From positions 1-27,639 of the forward strand of contig UQAR01000023.1 of the NCBI GenBank assembly GCA_900539095.1: a DNA stretch of 27,639 nt, in the 5' to 3' direction. The notes below the pieces were generated by a model. The model was not told where the DNA came from and did not search any database. It was given only the letters and a program-made list of their open reading frames with translations. The position numbers and the translations under genes were made by a program. The DNA comes from an uncultured Ruminococcus sp. (GTDB taxonomy: Bacteria > Bacillota > Clostridia > Oscillospirales > Ruminococcaceae). Positions 15,512 through 23,117 of this stretch are shown in pieces. Numbering within the stretch: the stretch's first letter is position 1; each line of letters opens with the position of its first letter.

Positions 15512-16519
15512 ATGACAGATAAATTTGTGACCCTTGCCCACGGAGCAGGAGGAAAGCAGACCTCCGAGCTTATCGACCGTGTGTTCAAGGAGCATTTCGC
15601 TAACCCTGACCTGACCGCAGACGACGCCGCCGTGCTTTCAATGGAAAAGGGCAAGATAGCATTCACCACCGACGGCTTTATAGTTTCCCCATATGAGTTT
15701 CCAGGAGGAAATATCGGCAAGCTCAGCATTTGCGGCACCGTGAACGACCTTTCCTGCATGGGTGCAAAGCCTTTGTATCTCTCCTGTGCTTTCGTTATCG
15801 AAGAGGGCTTTCCAATGGATAAGCTTGAGGAGATAGCCGCCGCAATGGCAAAGACTGCGAAAGAGGCAGGTGTCGAAATATGTGCAGGCGACACAAAGGT
15901 GGCAGGAAAAGGTCAGGTGGACGGCGTTTTCATCACCACCACCGGTATCGGCAGAATAATGGAAAACGCCAATACCTCAGGCAAGCTTGCCAAAGCAGGC
16001 GACGCCGTTATCGTGTCAGGGGATATCGGCAGACACGGCTGTACCATACTTTTGGCTCGTGACGAGTTCGGTATAGATGCAGACGTAACAAGCGACTGTG
16101 CACCACTTTGGGCTAACGTAAAAGCCATGTTCGACGTCACAAATGATATCCACGTTATCCGTGACGCCACAAGAGGCGGCGTTGGCACTGTCCTTTATGA
16201 GATAGCAGGACAAAGCGGCGTTGGAATAACCTTAGATGCAGCGAAAATACCTGTTGCGGACGAGGTAAAAGGCGTGTGCGGAATGTTAGGACTAGAGCCA
16301 TTGTATCTTGCCTGCGAGGGCAGACTTGTTATATTCGCACCAAAGGATAAAGCAGAGGATATCGTTTCAGCCCTGAGAAAATGCAAAAACTCAGAGAACG
16401 CCGCTATCATAGGCGAGGTCACAGAGGATAACGCAGGCAGAGTGGTAATGAAAACTGAGATAGGCTCACAGACTCTCCTTCCTCAGCCTGGCGGAGAACT
16501 TCTCCCTAGAATTTGTTGA
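15512..16519 (+). CDS. hypE: HypE, thiocarbamate dehydratase making the cyanide ligand
   Basis: HypE (PurM/AIR-synthase fold) dehydrates the carbamoyl group on its C-terminal cysteine with ATP, yielding a thiocyanate that donates CN to HypCD. The 335-residue product ends in PRIC, the canonical and essential C-terminal cysteine, so cyanide synthesis should be functional. N-terminal AHGAGG and DDAAVL motifs fit the family. The frame is open farther upstream into hypD, but the ATG at 15512 with AGAGGA ahead and the start MTDKFVTLAHGAGG are typical. It is the last gene of the cluster: no hypA, hypB or hydrogenase subunit follows. Confidence 0.96.
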   Translation: MTDKFVTLAHGAGGKQTSELIDRVFKEHFANPDLTADDAAVLSMEKGKIAFTTDGFIVSPYEFPGGNIGKLSICGTVNDLSCMGAKPLYLSCAFVIEEGFPMDKLEEIAAAMAKTAKEAGVEICAGDTKVAGKGQVDGVFITTTGIGRIMENANTSGKLAKAGDAVIVSGDIGRHGCTILLARDEFGIDADVTSDCAPLWANVKAMFDVTNDIHVIRDATRGGVGTVLYEIAGQSGVGITLDAAKIPVADEVKGVCGMLGLEPLYLACEGRLVIFAPKDKAEDIVSALRKCKNSENAAIIGEVTEDNAGRVVMKTEIGSQTLLPQPGGELLPRIC

Positions 16520-16546
16520 TATCAAATAATGTAGGGGAGCAGTGCA

Positions 16547-16565
16547 ATTTCTGCTTTGCAGAAAT
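16547..16565 (+). repeat. Hairpin 28 bases after hypE, within a degenerate repeat element
   Basis: A perfect 8-base-pair stem with a TTT loop. It is preceded by TGTAGGGG (16530-16537) and followed by CGTCCCG (16570-16576), so it looks like a diverged or expanded member of the local palindromic repeat family. No T-run follows on the plus strand, so a terminator role for hypE is doubtful. Confidence 0.5.
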
Positions 16566-16620
16566 ACGACGTCCCGTTTAGCATTTGTCTGTTTTCCATA
16601 AATTTTTGCACTGTTACATC

Positions 16621-16644
16621 GTAGGGGCGAACAGCGTTCGCCCG
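16621..16644 (+). repeat. Palindromic intergenic repeat, copy 3
   Basis: Identical over 24 bases to copy 1 at 2728-2751 (GTAG, then GGGCGAAC-AGC-GTTCGCCC, then G). It is 13.9 kb away from copy 1. Confidence 0.85.
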
Positions 16645-16737
16645 CCTGATTTTCTCGCAAACTTATGTTGAAAGCCGCATTTGGGAATATTGAGCCAAAA
16701 ATTGCGTGGATATCATGAGTTTGTCAGGCAAACAAAA

Positions 16738-16762
16738 CGGGCGAACACTGTTCGCCCCTACA
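16738..16762 (-). repeat. Palindromic intergenic repeat, copy 4, inverted
   Basis: Read on the minus strand it is TGTAGGGGCGAACAG, T, then GTTCGCCCG: one loop base differs from copies 1 and 3. With copy 3 it forms an inverted pair around 93 bases, so the two together could be the ends of a small mobile element or could fold into a longer structure. Confidence 0.85.
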
Positions 16763-16772
16763 TATATGGAAT

Positions 16773-16817
16773 AAAAAAAGCGGAACTGTTCAGCTTGATT
16801 TGAACAGTTCCGTTTTG
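16773..16817. terminator. Bidirectional intrinsic terminator between hypE and hemL
   Basis: A perfect 12-base-pair stem CGGAACTGTTCA / TGAACAGTTCCG (16781-16792 and 16801-16812) with an 8-base loop. On the minus strand the stem is followed by CTTTTTTT, which fits termination just after the hemL stop codon at 16818. On the plus strand it is followed by TTTTG, so it can also stop transcripts from hypE. Confidence 0.9.
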
Positions 16818-18077
16818 TTATCTGTAAGACTCTATCGCCTCAATAGTCTTTGCTATGTCCTCGTCAGTGTGAGCGTATGAAACGAACATCGCCTCGAATT
16901 GCGACGGTGCAGTGTAAATGCCGCTTTGCAGCATATGACGGTAATAATCGCCGTAGCCTTCCGTGTCGCAGCCCCTCGCCTCATCATAGCTTTTTACCAT
17001 TTTGTCAGTGAAAAATACCGTCATGAGCGAGCCGCAGCGGTTCACGTTCAGCCCTTTTTTCCTTATGGCGTTCTCTATCATTGCCGACTTTCTGTCAAGC
17101 TCCCCGTAAAAGTTCGGTATGCTCTCTATCTGCCTGATAGTTTCAATTCCTGCCGCTACCGCACATGGATTTCCCGACAGCGTTCCTGCCTGATATACCG
17201 AGCCAAGTGGTGCGACGCACTGCATTATCTCAAGCTTTCCGCCATAGCAGGCAAGAGGCATTCCGCCGCCCACTATCTTGCCAAGTGTTGTCATGTCAGG
17301 TGTAACGCCAAAATACTTTGACGCTCCCCCCTCTGAAAGCCTGAATCCTGTTATCACTTCGTCAAATATAAGCACAGTTCCGTGCTTTTTCGTTATCTCC
17401 CTGAGAAATTCAAGAAAACCCTTCTCAGGCGGAACAACGCCCATGTTCGCCGCACATGGCTCAACGATAAGTGCGGCTATCTCGCTGCCGTATTCCTCAA
17501 AAAGCTTTTCTACCGACGCCGTGTCATTGTATTTTGCAAGAAGAGTGTCCCTTGTGCAGCCCTCTGTCACGCCTGCACCCGACGGGATAGACTGTGTCAT
17601 AAGTCCCGAACCTGCCTTTACAAGCAGTCCGTCCGAGTGACCGTGATAACAGCCCTCGAATTTTATTATCTTGTCCCTGCCTGTATATCCTCTCGCTGCC
17701 CTTATTGCACTCATAACAGCCTCAGTGCCGGAGTTCACGAGCCTGAGCATTTCCATAGACGGAAAGTGCTTTTTTATAAGCTCAGCCAAGGTTATCTCGC
17801 CCTTGTGGCAAGCACCGAAGGTAAGCCCCTTTTCGCAGGCAGCTTTCACCGCATTTATCACAGGCTCACAGCAGTGACCAAGAATGTTCGGTCCCCATGA
17901 GCATACATAATCAATGAACTCGTTGCCGTCCTCGTCCCATATCCTTGACCCCTTTGCATGGTCGATAAAAAGCGGAACAGTGCCCACCGCCTTGCAGGCT
18001 CTCACAGGACTGTTCACTCCTCCCGGCATAAAACCGCAGGCAGTTTTGTAAAGCTGTTCAGACTTAGCAGTGTTCAT
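16818..18077 (-). CDS. hemL: Glutamate-1-semialdehyde 2,1-aminomutase
   Basis: HemL converts glutamate-1-semialdehyde to 5-aminolevulinate, a pyridoxal-phosphate enzyme of the C5 pathway. The 419-residue product has VNSPVRA (21-27), NSGTEA (115-120), the PLP-region aspartate D239 (IFDEV) and the PLP lysine K267 (TTLGKIVGGG). Length is typical. The ATG at 18077 follows AAAGGAGG with a 10-base spacer and lies one base after the hemB stop. It is the last gene of the tetrapyrrole operon and is followed at once by a strong terminator. Confidence 0.96.
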   Translation of the reverse strand: MNTAKSEQLYKTACGFMPGGVNSPVRACKAVGTVPLFIDHAKGSRIWDEDGNEFIDYVCSWGPNILGHCCEPVINAVKAACEKGLTFGACHKGEITLAELIKKHFPSMEMLRLVNSGTEAVMSAIRAARGYTGRDKIIKFEGCYHGHSDGLLVKAGSGLMTQSIPSGAGVTEGCTRDTLLAKYNDTASVEKLFEEYGSEIAALIVEPCAANMGVVPPEKGFLEFLREITKKHGTVLIFDEVITGFRLSEGGASKYFGVTPDMTTLGKIVGGGMPLACYGGKLEIMQCVAPLGSVYQAGTLSGNPCAVAAGIETIRQIESIPNFYGELDRKSAMIENAIRKKGLNVNRCGSLMTVFFTDKMVKSYDEARGCDTEGYGDYYRHMLQSGIYTAPSQFEAMFVSYAHTDEDIAKTIEAIESYR

Positions 18078-18078
18078 G

Positions 18079-19047
18079 TCAGTTGTCCTCCTTTATCCAC
18101 TCTGCGGCGTCAAGAGCGTGATAAGTTATGATGATGTCCGCCCCTGCACGCTTTATAGCAGTGAGATTTTCAAGAACGATACGCTTTTCGTCTATCCAGC
18201 CAAGCTGAGCCGCAGCCTTGACCATCGAGAACTCACCGCTCACGTTGTATGCCGCAATAGGCAGATCATATCTGTCCCTTGCCGCCCTGAGTATGTCAAG
18301 ATAGCAAAGAGCAGGCTTTACCATAACAATGTCAGCACCCTCTTCAATGTCGTCCTCTATCTCACGCAAAGCCTCTCTGCCGTTGCAAATGTCCATCTGA
18401 TAAGACTTTCTGTCACCAAAACAAGGCGTAGACTCTGCGGCGTCACGGAATGGCGAGTAATATCCCGACGCAAATTTCGCACTGTATGACATTATGGGGA
18501 TATCACTGAGAGCGTTCTCATCAAGTGCAGCCCTTATCGCCGCAACTCTGCCGTCCATCATGTCGGAAGGTGCGATAATGTCCGCACCGGCCTTTGCAAG
18601 GCTCACCGCCATTTTGCAAAGCAGCGGGAGCGTCTTGTCATTGAGTATCTTGTCCCCGTCAACAACTCCGCAGTGACCGTGACTGGTGTATTCGCAAAGG
18701 CATACGTCCGCAATAACGAGCATATTAGGATAGTGTTCCTTGATGTATCTTATTGCCTGCTGCGTAACACCGTTGTCATTGTAAGCCTCCGTGGCAAGCT
18801 CGTCCTTTTTTGCAGGCACGCCGAAAATAAGCAGACCCGATATGCCGCTGTCTGCGATCTGCGGCAGTATCTGCTCTAAGTTATCCACAGAATACTGATA
18901 AACCGTGGGCATAGAGTCAACAGACCTCATAATGTCCTTGCCCTCTGCCACAAAGATCGGGTAGATAAAGTCTGCCGCATTTAACCTTGTTTCACGAACC
19001 ATTCTTCTCATTGCAGGACTCGTCCTTAATCTTCTGAATCTTCGCAT
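18079..19047 (-). CDS. hemB: Porphobilinogen synthase (5-aminolevulinate dehydratase)
   Basis: HemB condenses two 5-aminolevulinates into porphobilinogen. The 322-residue product has the zinc-site cysteines in DVCLCEYTSHGHC (C116, C118, C126), so it is the zinc-dependent type, and the two active-site lysines K191 (SYSAKFASGYY) and K244 (MVKPALCYLD). The N-terminus RFRRLRTSPAMRRM is standard. Start follows GAGAGGAAG. It lies 17 bases after the cobA-hemD stop. Confidence 0.96.
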   Translation of the reverse strand: MRRFRRLRTSPAMRRMVRETRLNAADFIYPIFVAEGKDIMRSVDSMPTVYQYSVDNLEQILPQIADSGISGLLIFGVPAKKDELATEAYNDNGVTQQAIRYIKEHYPNMLVIADVCLCEYTSHGHCGVVDGDKILNDKTLPLLCKMAVSLAKAGADIIAPSDMMDGRVAAIRAALDENALSDIPIMSYSAKFASGYYSPFRDAAESTPCFGDRKSYQMDICNGREALREIEDDIEEGADIVMVKPALCYLDILRAARDRYDLPIAAYNVSGEFSMVKAAAQLGWIDEKRIVLENLTAIKRAGADIIITYHALDAAEWIKEDN

Positions 19048-19064
19048 TTTTATCTTCCTCTCGC

Positions 19065-20528
19065 TTATCTTTTATCCGAAAGTATCCTTTCGATTATCCC
19101 CTTTGCCGTGCTTTCCAAAGGCAGCAAAGGTCCTTTTATACCGTGTTTTTCAAGCTCCGCCGCAGTCACATCACCAATGGCAAGACACTTTGTATCTCCC
19201 GACAGCTTTCCGCCGCCCTCAAAAAAGCTCCTCACTCCTCCTGCACTGGCAAATACAGCGTAGTCGTCAGCGACTTCCTCACCGCTGCCGTAAACAGGCT
19301 CGTAAATGTGAACATCGTCAAACCTCAGTCCATTTTGTTCAAGCGGCTTGACAAGCTCTTCCGAACCCTCAGATGAACGCACTATGAGCAGCCTGTCCTC
19401 AGCCCCAAGGGCTTCAGAAAGCAGCTTTCCAAGAGAAACGCTGTTGAACTCTTTGGGCATAATATCTGCATAAAGCCCAGCCCTTTCAAGCCTTTCTCCA
19501 GTGCCTCTGCCAATGACCGCAAGTTTCGTTCCGCTGAGTTTTCTAAGGTCTATGCGGCTTTCCCTGAGCCTTTTCAGGAAAATGTCCGCCCCGTTAGGAC
19601 TTGTCACCGCAACGTGACTGTAAAAGCCCTCCCCAAGCCGTGAAAAAGCTTTTTCCGTGACCTCGTCATGTCGCTCCCTAAGCTCAAATCCGCCGCAGCG
19701 GTGAGCGTATGCACCAAGAGCGTTGAAAGCCTTTATAAGTCTTTTTGAAAGCCCCGAAGTAGCCGTCACCGCCACAGAAACTCCATATAAAGGCGGCAAA
19801 AACGTAGGCGAAAAGTCAAGCCCTGCCGTTTCACCAACTATTATCACCGCAGGTGCAGGCAAACCCTCTCGCTCCACCTTTTCGGCAATGTCGCCAAGAC
19901 AGCCTTTTACAGCCCTCTGCTCAGGTGTAGCACCCTTTGATATCACCGCCGCAGGAGTATTTTCGCCCATGCCGTTTTCAATGAGCCTGCCTGCTATCTC
20001 TGATAGATTTCTCAGTCCCATAAGAAAAATAAGCGTTCCGCCGCATTTTGCATAGCTTTCAAAATGTTCAGGCAAAAGATCGTCCGCCGTATGACCTGTT
20101 ATAACATGAAAGCTCCTTGAAAGCCCCCTGTGGCTCACCGGTATCCCTGCTAACTCAGGCACTGCCACAGACGAAGTCACCCCGGGGATAAGACTGTATG
20201 GTATCCCTGCCGCCATCAGTGCGGTTATCTCCTCGCCCCCTCTGCCAAATACAAAAGGGTCGCCGCCCTTGAGCCTGAGAACAACGCCGCCCTCGCCTGC
20301 TTTCTCCACAAGAAGTGCGTTTATCTCCTCCTGCGTGGAACTGTGCCTGCCTGCACGCTTTCCAACGCATATTTTCTCCGCACCGTCCTTGCAAAAGTCA
20401 AGCAAACGGCTGTCGATAAGGCTGTCATATATCACAACGTCACAGCTTTTTATGGCCTCGTGACCCCTCATTGTAATAAGGTCATAATCTCCGCAGCCTG
20501 CTCCTGCTATTATAACTCTGCCGCTCAT
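19065..20528 (-). CDS. cobA/hemD: Uroporphyrinogen-III C-methyltransferase / uroporphyrinogen-III synthase fusion
   Basis: A 487-residue two-domain enzyme. Residues 1 to about 245 are a SAM-dependent uroporphyrinogen-III methyltransferase (start VIIAGAGCGDYDLIT, the RLKGGDPFVFGRGGEE motif near 85-97, IPGVTS) that makes precorrin-2. The rest is a uroporphyrinogen-III synthase domain (HemD) that closes and inverts ring D of hydroxymethylbilane. The fusion joins consecutive steps of the branch toward siroheme and cobalamin and is known in Clostridia. The ATG overlaps the hemC stop by 4 bases; the ribosome binding site is weak, so coupling to hemC is likely. Confidence 0.94.
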   Translation of the reverse strand: MSGRVIIAGAGCGDYDLITMRGHEAIKSCDVVIYDSLIDSRLLDFCKDGAEKICVGKRAGRHSSTQEEINALLVEKAGEGGVVLRLKGGDPFVFGRGGEEITALMAAGIPYSLIPGVTSSVAVPELAGIPVSHRGLSRSFHVITGHTADDLLPEHFESYAKCGGTLIFLMGLRNLSEIAGRLIENGMGENTPAAVISKGATPEQRAVKGCLGDIAEKVEREGLPAPAVIIVGETAGLDFSPTFLPPLYGVSVAVTATSGLSKRLIKAFNALGAYAHRCGGFELRERHDEVTEKAFSRLGEGFYSHVAVTSPNGADIFLKRLRESRIDLRKLSGTKLAVIGRGTGERLERAGLYADIMPKEFNSVSLGKLLSEALGAEDRLLIVRSSEGSEELVKPLEQNGLRFDDVHIYEPVYGSGEEVADDYAVFASAGGVRSFFEGGGKLSGDTKCLAIGDVTAAELEKHGIKGPLLPLESTAKGIIERILSDKR

Positions 20529-21385
20529 AGCTTTTCAGTCAGCTCCTTAACAAGTTCAGATATTCTGTGGGTATCACCGCAGCCCTTTGAAAAATGCCCC
20601 TGACCGTCCGAAATGGCAAGCTCTATCCTGTCACCCTTTATCTCACTGTATGCCCCCACAGGCACTGTGCAGTCTGCACCAAGAACTTTTATGACTTCAC
20701 GCTCAGCCTGAAACCTGAGCATCGTTTTCTCATGTGAAATACGAGAAATGATATCAGCCGCCTTGCTGCCCTTTGCACATTCCACAGCGATTATCGCCTG
20801 ACATGGTGCAGGCAAAAGCTCCCAAGGCTCAAACTCTTTCACTTCATACTCTTCAAGTGAAAGCCCTAAACGCTCCGTGCCTGCCGCACAAAGTATTATC
20901 CCGTCATAAAGTCCATCGGAAAGCTTTTTGAGCCGTGTCCCAACGTTTCCCCTTATGTCCGCAAACTTTGCGTTAGGATAAAGCTTTGCAAAGCCCCCAC
21001 GCCTACGCTGACTTCCTGTTCCTACAGTAAAAACGTCAGAAGTGCCGAACGAAACGCCCTTTTTCGTCACAAGCATATCACGATAGTTCCCACGAGGGGA
21101 AACCCCCGATATCTCCAGCCCCTCGCTCAGCACAACAGGCAGATCTTTTGCACTGTGTACCGCAAAGTCTATCTCTCCACTTTGCAAAGCCTGCTCTATC
21201 TCCGTGACAAAAACGCCCTTGCCGCCTATCTTGTCAAGAGGTCGGTCAAGCTGCCTGTCGCCTTTTGTGGTGAAAGTGACTATCTCAACATCACATTCAG
21301 GAAAAGCCGCCTTTATCATATTAAGTATCATCATGGTCTGAGCCATTGCAAGTGGACTTTTTCTTGTGCCTGCTCTCAGTTTCAT
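20525..21385 (-). CDS. hemC: Hydroxymethylbilane synthase (porphobilinogen deaminase)
   Basis: HemC polymerises four porphobilinogens into hydroxymethylbilane. The 286-residue product begins LRAGTRKSPLAMAQ, has the catalytic aspartate D81 (HSAKDLP), GTGSQRRRG, and C239 (LGADCTVPVG), to which the dipyrromethane cofactor is attached. All expected residues are present. Start follows AAGGAG with a 6-base spacer and overlaps the preceding gene by 4 bases. Confidence 0.96.
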   Translation of the reverse strand: MKLRAGTRKSPLAMAQTMMILNMIKAAFPECDVEIVTFTTKGDRQLDRPLDKIGGKGVFVTEIEQALQSGEIDFAVHSAKDLPVVLSEGLEISGVSPRGNYRDMLVTKKGVSFGTSDVFTVGTGSQRRRGGFAKLYPNAKFADIRGNVGTRLKKLSDGLYDGIILCAAGTERLGLSLEEYEVKEFEPWELLPAPCQAIIAVECAKGSKAADIISRISHEKTMLRFQAEREVIKVLGADCTVPVGAYSEIKGDRIELAISDGQGHFSKGCGDTHRISELVKELTEKL

Positions 21386-22005
21386 TTCTGCTCCTTTATC
21401 ATTTCCATAAGCTGTTCTTCTGTTGGCAGCTGACTGCTTTCAAGACATTTTTTCAGCACCCCTGCCATAGCCTTTTTCCTCGCCTGCTCCGTAGGTATGT
21501 TTTCAAGTGCATAGTCACGAACTGTCCCCATGACCTCGCATATATCCCCAAGCCTGCCCTCAGTTTGGGACTGTATAGACTTTCTCAGATGCGACGCAAG
21601 CGTAGGGCTTTTTCCGCCCGTTGATATCCCTATGCAAACATCCCCCTCCGTCACAAGAGCAGGGAAGAAGAACGTGCAGCTGTCAGGGTCATCGACCGCA
21701 TTGCATGGAATGTGCCGCTGTTTGCAAAGCTGTGAAATGTGCCTGTTTACACCGCTGTCCCCTGTGGCAGTTATAACAAATGCCTTGCCGCCTATATCGC
21801 TATCCTCAAAAGCACGCTCTTCAAGCACTATCTCCCCACGCTGAAAAAGTTCCTTTATCTCATCGCAGGCCTTTAACGCCACCACCGTTATCAGCGGCGA
21901 AAAGTCCAGCAGCTTTTCGATCTTTCTCAAAGCCACCTGTCCGCCACCTACCACAAGGCATGGCATATTCTTAATGTTCGCAAAAAAAGGAAAGTAAGGC
22001 ATCAT
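21382..22005 (-). CDS. Precorrin-2 dehydrogenase (SirC/Met8/CysG N-terminal type)
   Basis: NAD-dependent oxidation of precorrin-2 to sirohydrochlorin. The 207-residue product has the Rossmann motif VVGGGQVALRK near the N-terminus, the NAVDDPDSCTFFFPA segment and ISTGGKSP, all typical of the SirC/CysG-N family. Two consecutive ATGs (22005 and 22002) are possible starts; GGAG lies 4 bases before the first and 7 before the second, so the second may be used. The first overlaps the hemA stop by 4 bases. Whether it also inserts iron (as Met8 and CysG do) cannot be told from sequence; no separate chelatase is in the operon. Confidence 0.9.
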   Translation of the reverse strand: MMPYFPFFANIKNMPCLVVGGGQVALRKIEKLLDFSPLITVVALKACDEIKELFQRGEIVLEERAFEDSDIGGKAFVITATGDSGVNRHISQLCKQRHIPCNAVDDPDSCTFFFPALVTEGDVCIGISTGGKSPTLASHLRKSIQSQTEGRLGDICEVMGTVRDYALENIPTEQARKKAMAGVLKKCLESSQLPTEEQLMEMIKEQK

Positions 22006-23117
22006 AATTCTCCGTATTCTTTTATTATATCTATCACTTTGCTGAAAGCCTGTGAGTCAAGTTCCGACTTTAGCCTGAAAAAAAGCTCCTTTGCCGAAAC
22101 CTCACTAAGCCTCTTGTCAAGCCCCTCGAACTGCGGAAGAAAATCATGGAACATAAGCTGCTTTTCAAGCTCGTCGGTTTCCTCGTCTATGATAAGTTTC
22201 GACCGCTCCACACTGTCAAGCTTTCGTGCATTGTTCTCTTTCGCAAGCTCCGTAAAAAAGTCCATGTCAATAAGCCTTGCCCCCGTGAGCCTTTTCACCG
22301 CAGGGTCGATATCCCTCGGCACGGCAAGATCAATAAAAAGCCTGTCCGCAAGCATTTCAAGCATATCCGCCGTGATAGTGTAGTGCGGACTTGACGTCGC
22401 CGAAATTATGCAGTCACATTCGCCAATGCGTTGATATCTCTTTTCATAGGGTATAAGTTCAAGCTTAGGGTCGTCTGAAATATATTCAAGAGCGTTCTTG
22501 TGAGAACGTGCCGTTGCAAGCACCGTTACGTTTTTATATGAAAGAAGATTTTTCAAGACCAGCGAACCTATCTCACCGCTCGCTCCCAAAAGCATTACCT
22601 TTACATCATCTTTGTAGTGTGCAGCCTCTTTCGCTGCAAGAGTAGCCGTTGAAACAGACGTCTTTGACAGCTCTGTCTGCGTCTTTATCTTCTTCGCACA
22701 AGCGATAGCCCCCTGAAAGATCATGTGCACATCAGAAGAAAGCACTATCCGCTCCCTAGAAAAATCATATGCACGGCGGAGCTGACCCAGTATCTCGTCC
22801 TCCCCGATAACAAGGGATTCTATACCGCAGGCAACACTGTAAAGCCTTTTTATAGCAGTTCGACCGGTGAATATCATGACTTTGCGTTTTAACTGTGCGA
22901 CCTCCACTCCGCTGTGACTGCAAAGCAGCCTTATGCCCTCCTCAGGCGTTCCGCAGAAGTAAAGCTCCGTCCTGTTGCAGGTGCAAATGAGTACAGGCGA
23001 AAGGTCCTTTACGTCAAAAAGCAGCTTTTCACACTGACTGCTGTCAAATGTGAAAAGGCTGCGAAAAGACTGTCCGCAAAGCTTGTGATTTATGCTTATG
23101 CAGGTGAAATTTTTCAT
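22002..23117 (-). CDS. hemA: Glutamyl-tRNA reductase
   Basis: HemA reduces glutamyl-tRNA(Glu) with NADPH to glutamate-1-semialdehyde, the entry step of the C5 tetrapyrrole pathway. The 371-residue product has the catalytic cysteine C47 in TCNRTELYF and the nucleotide-binding stretch VMLLGASGEIGSLV around residue 175. The family usually is 400-450 residues, so this one is on the short side, mostly in the C-terminal dimerisation region. It overlaps its upstream and downstream neighbours by 4 bases each. AGGAGAT upstream lies about 12 bases from the ATG. Confidence 0.94.
   Translation of the reverse strand: MKNFTCISINHKLCGQSFRSLFTFDSSQCEKLLFDVKDLSPVLICTCNRTELYFCGTPEEGIRLLCSHSGVEVAQLKRKVMIFTGRTAIKRLYSVACGIESLVIGEDEILGQLRRAYDFSRERIVLSSDVHMIFQGAIACAKKIKTQTELSKTSVSTATLAAKEAAHYKDDVKVMLLGASGEIGSLVLKNLLSYKNVTVLATARSHKNALEYISDDPKLELIPYEKRYQRIGECDCIISATSSPHYTITADMLEMLADRLFIDLAVPRDIDPAVKRLTGARLIDMDFFTELAKENNARKLDSVERSKLIIDEETDELEKQLMFHDFLPQFEGLDKRLSEVSAKELFFRLKSELDSQAFSKVIDIIKEYGEL

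Larger units (their letters stand above)
16520..16817. other. Convergent intergenic region with repeats and terminator
   Basis: I see no gene in these 298 bases. In order they hold a degenerate TGTAGGGG element with a perfect hairpin ATTTCTGC-TTT-GCAGAAAT (16547-16565), palindromic repeat copy 3 (16621-16644), a 93-base spacer, copy 4 in inverted orientation (16738-16762) and a long bidirectional terminator (16773-16817). Confidence 0.7.

Noticed and set aside
16547..16565. Terminator directly after hypE
   Set aside because: The stem is perfect but no T-run follows; the structure at 16773-16817 is a far better terminator.
2727..16762. CRISPR array made of the palindromic repeats
   Set aside because: Only four or five copies, kilobases apart, in both orientations, with no regular spacers and no cas genes.
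17278..17900. Plus-strand open frames of 120-172 codons
   Set aside because: Antisense to hemL; no start signal and no domain.
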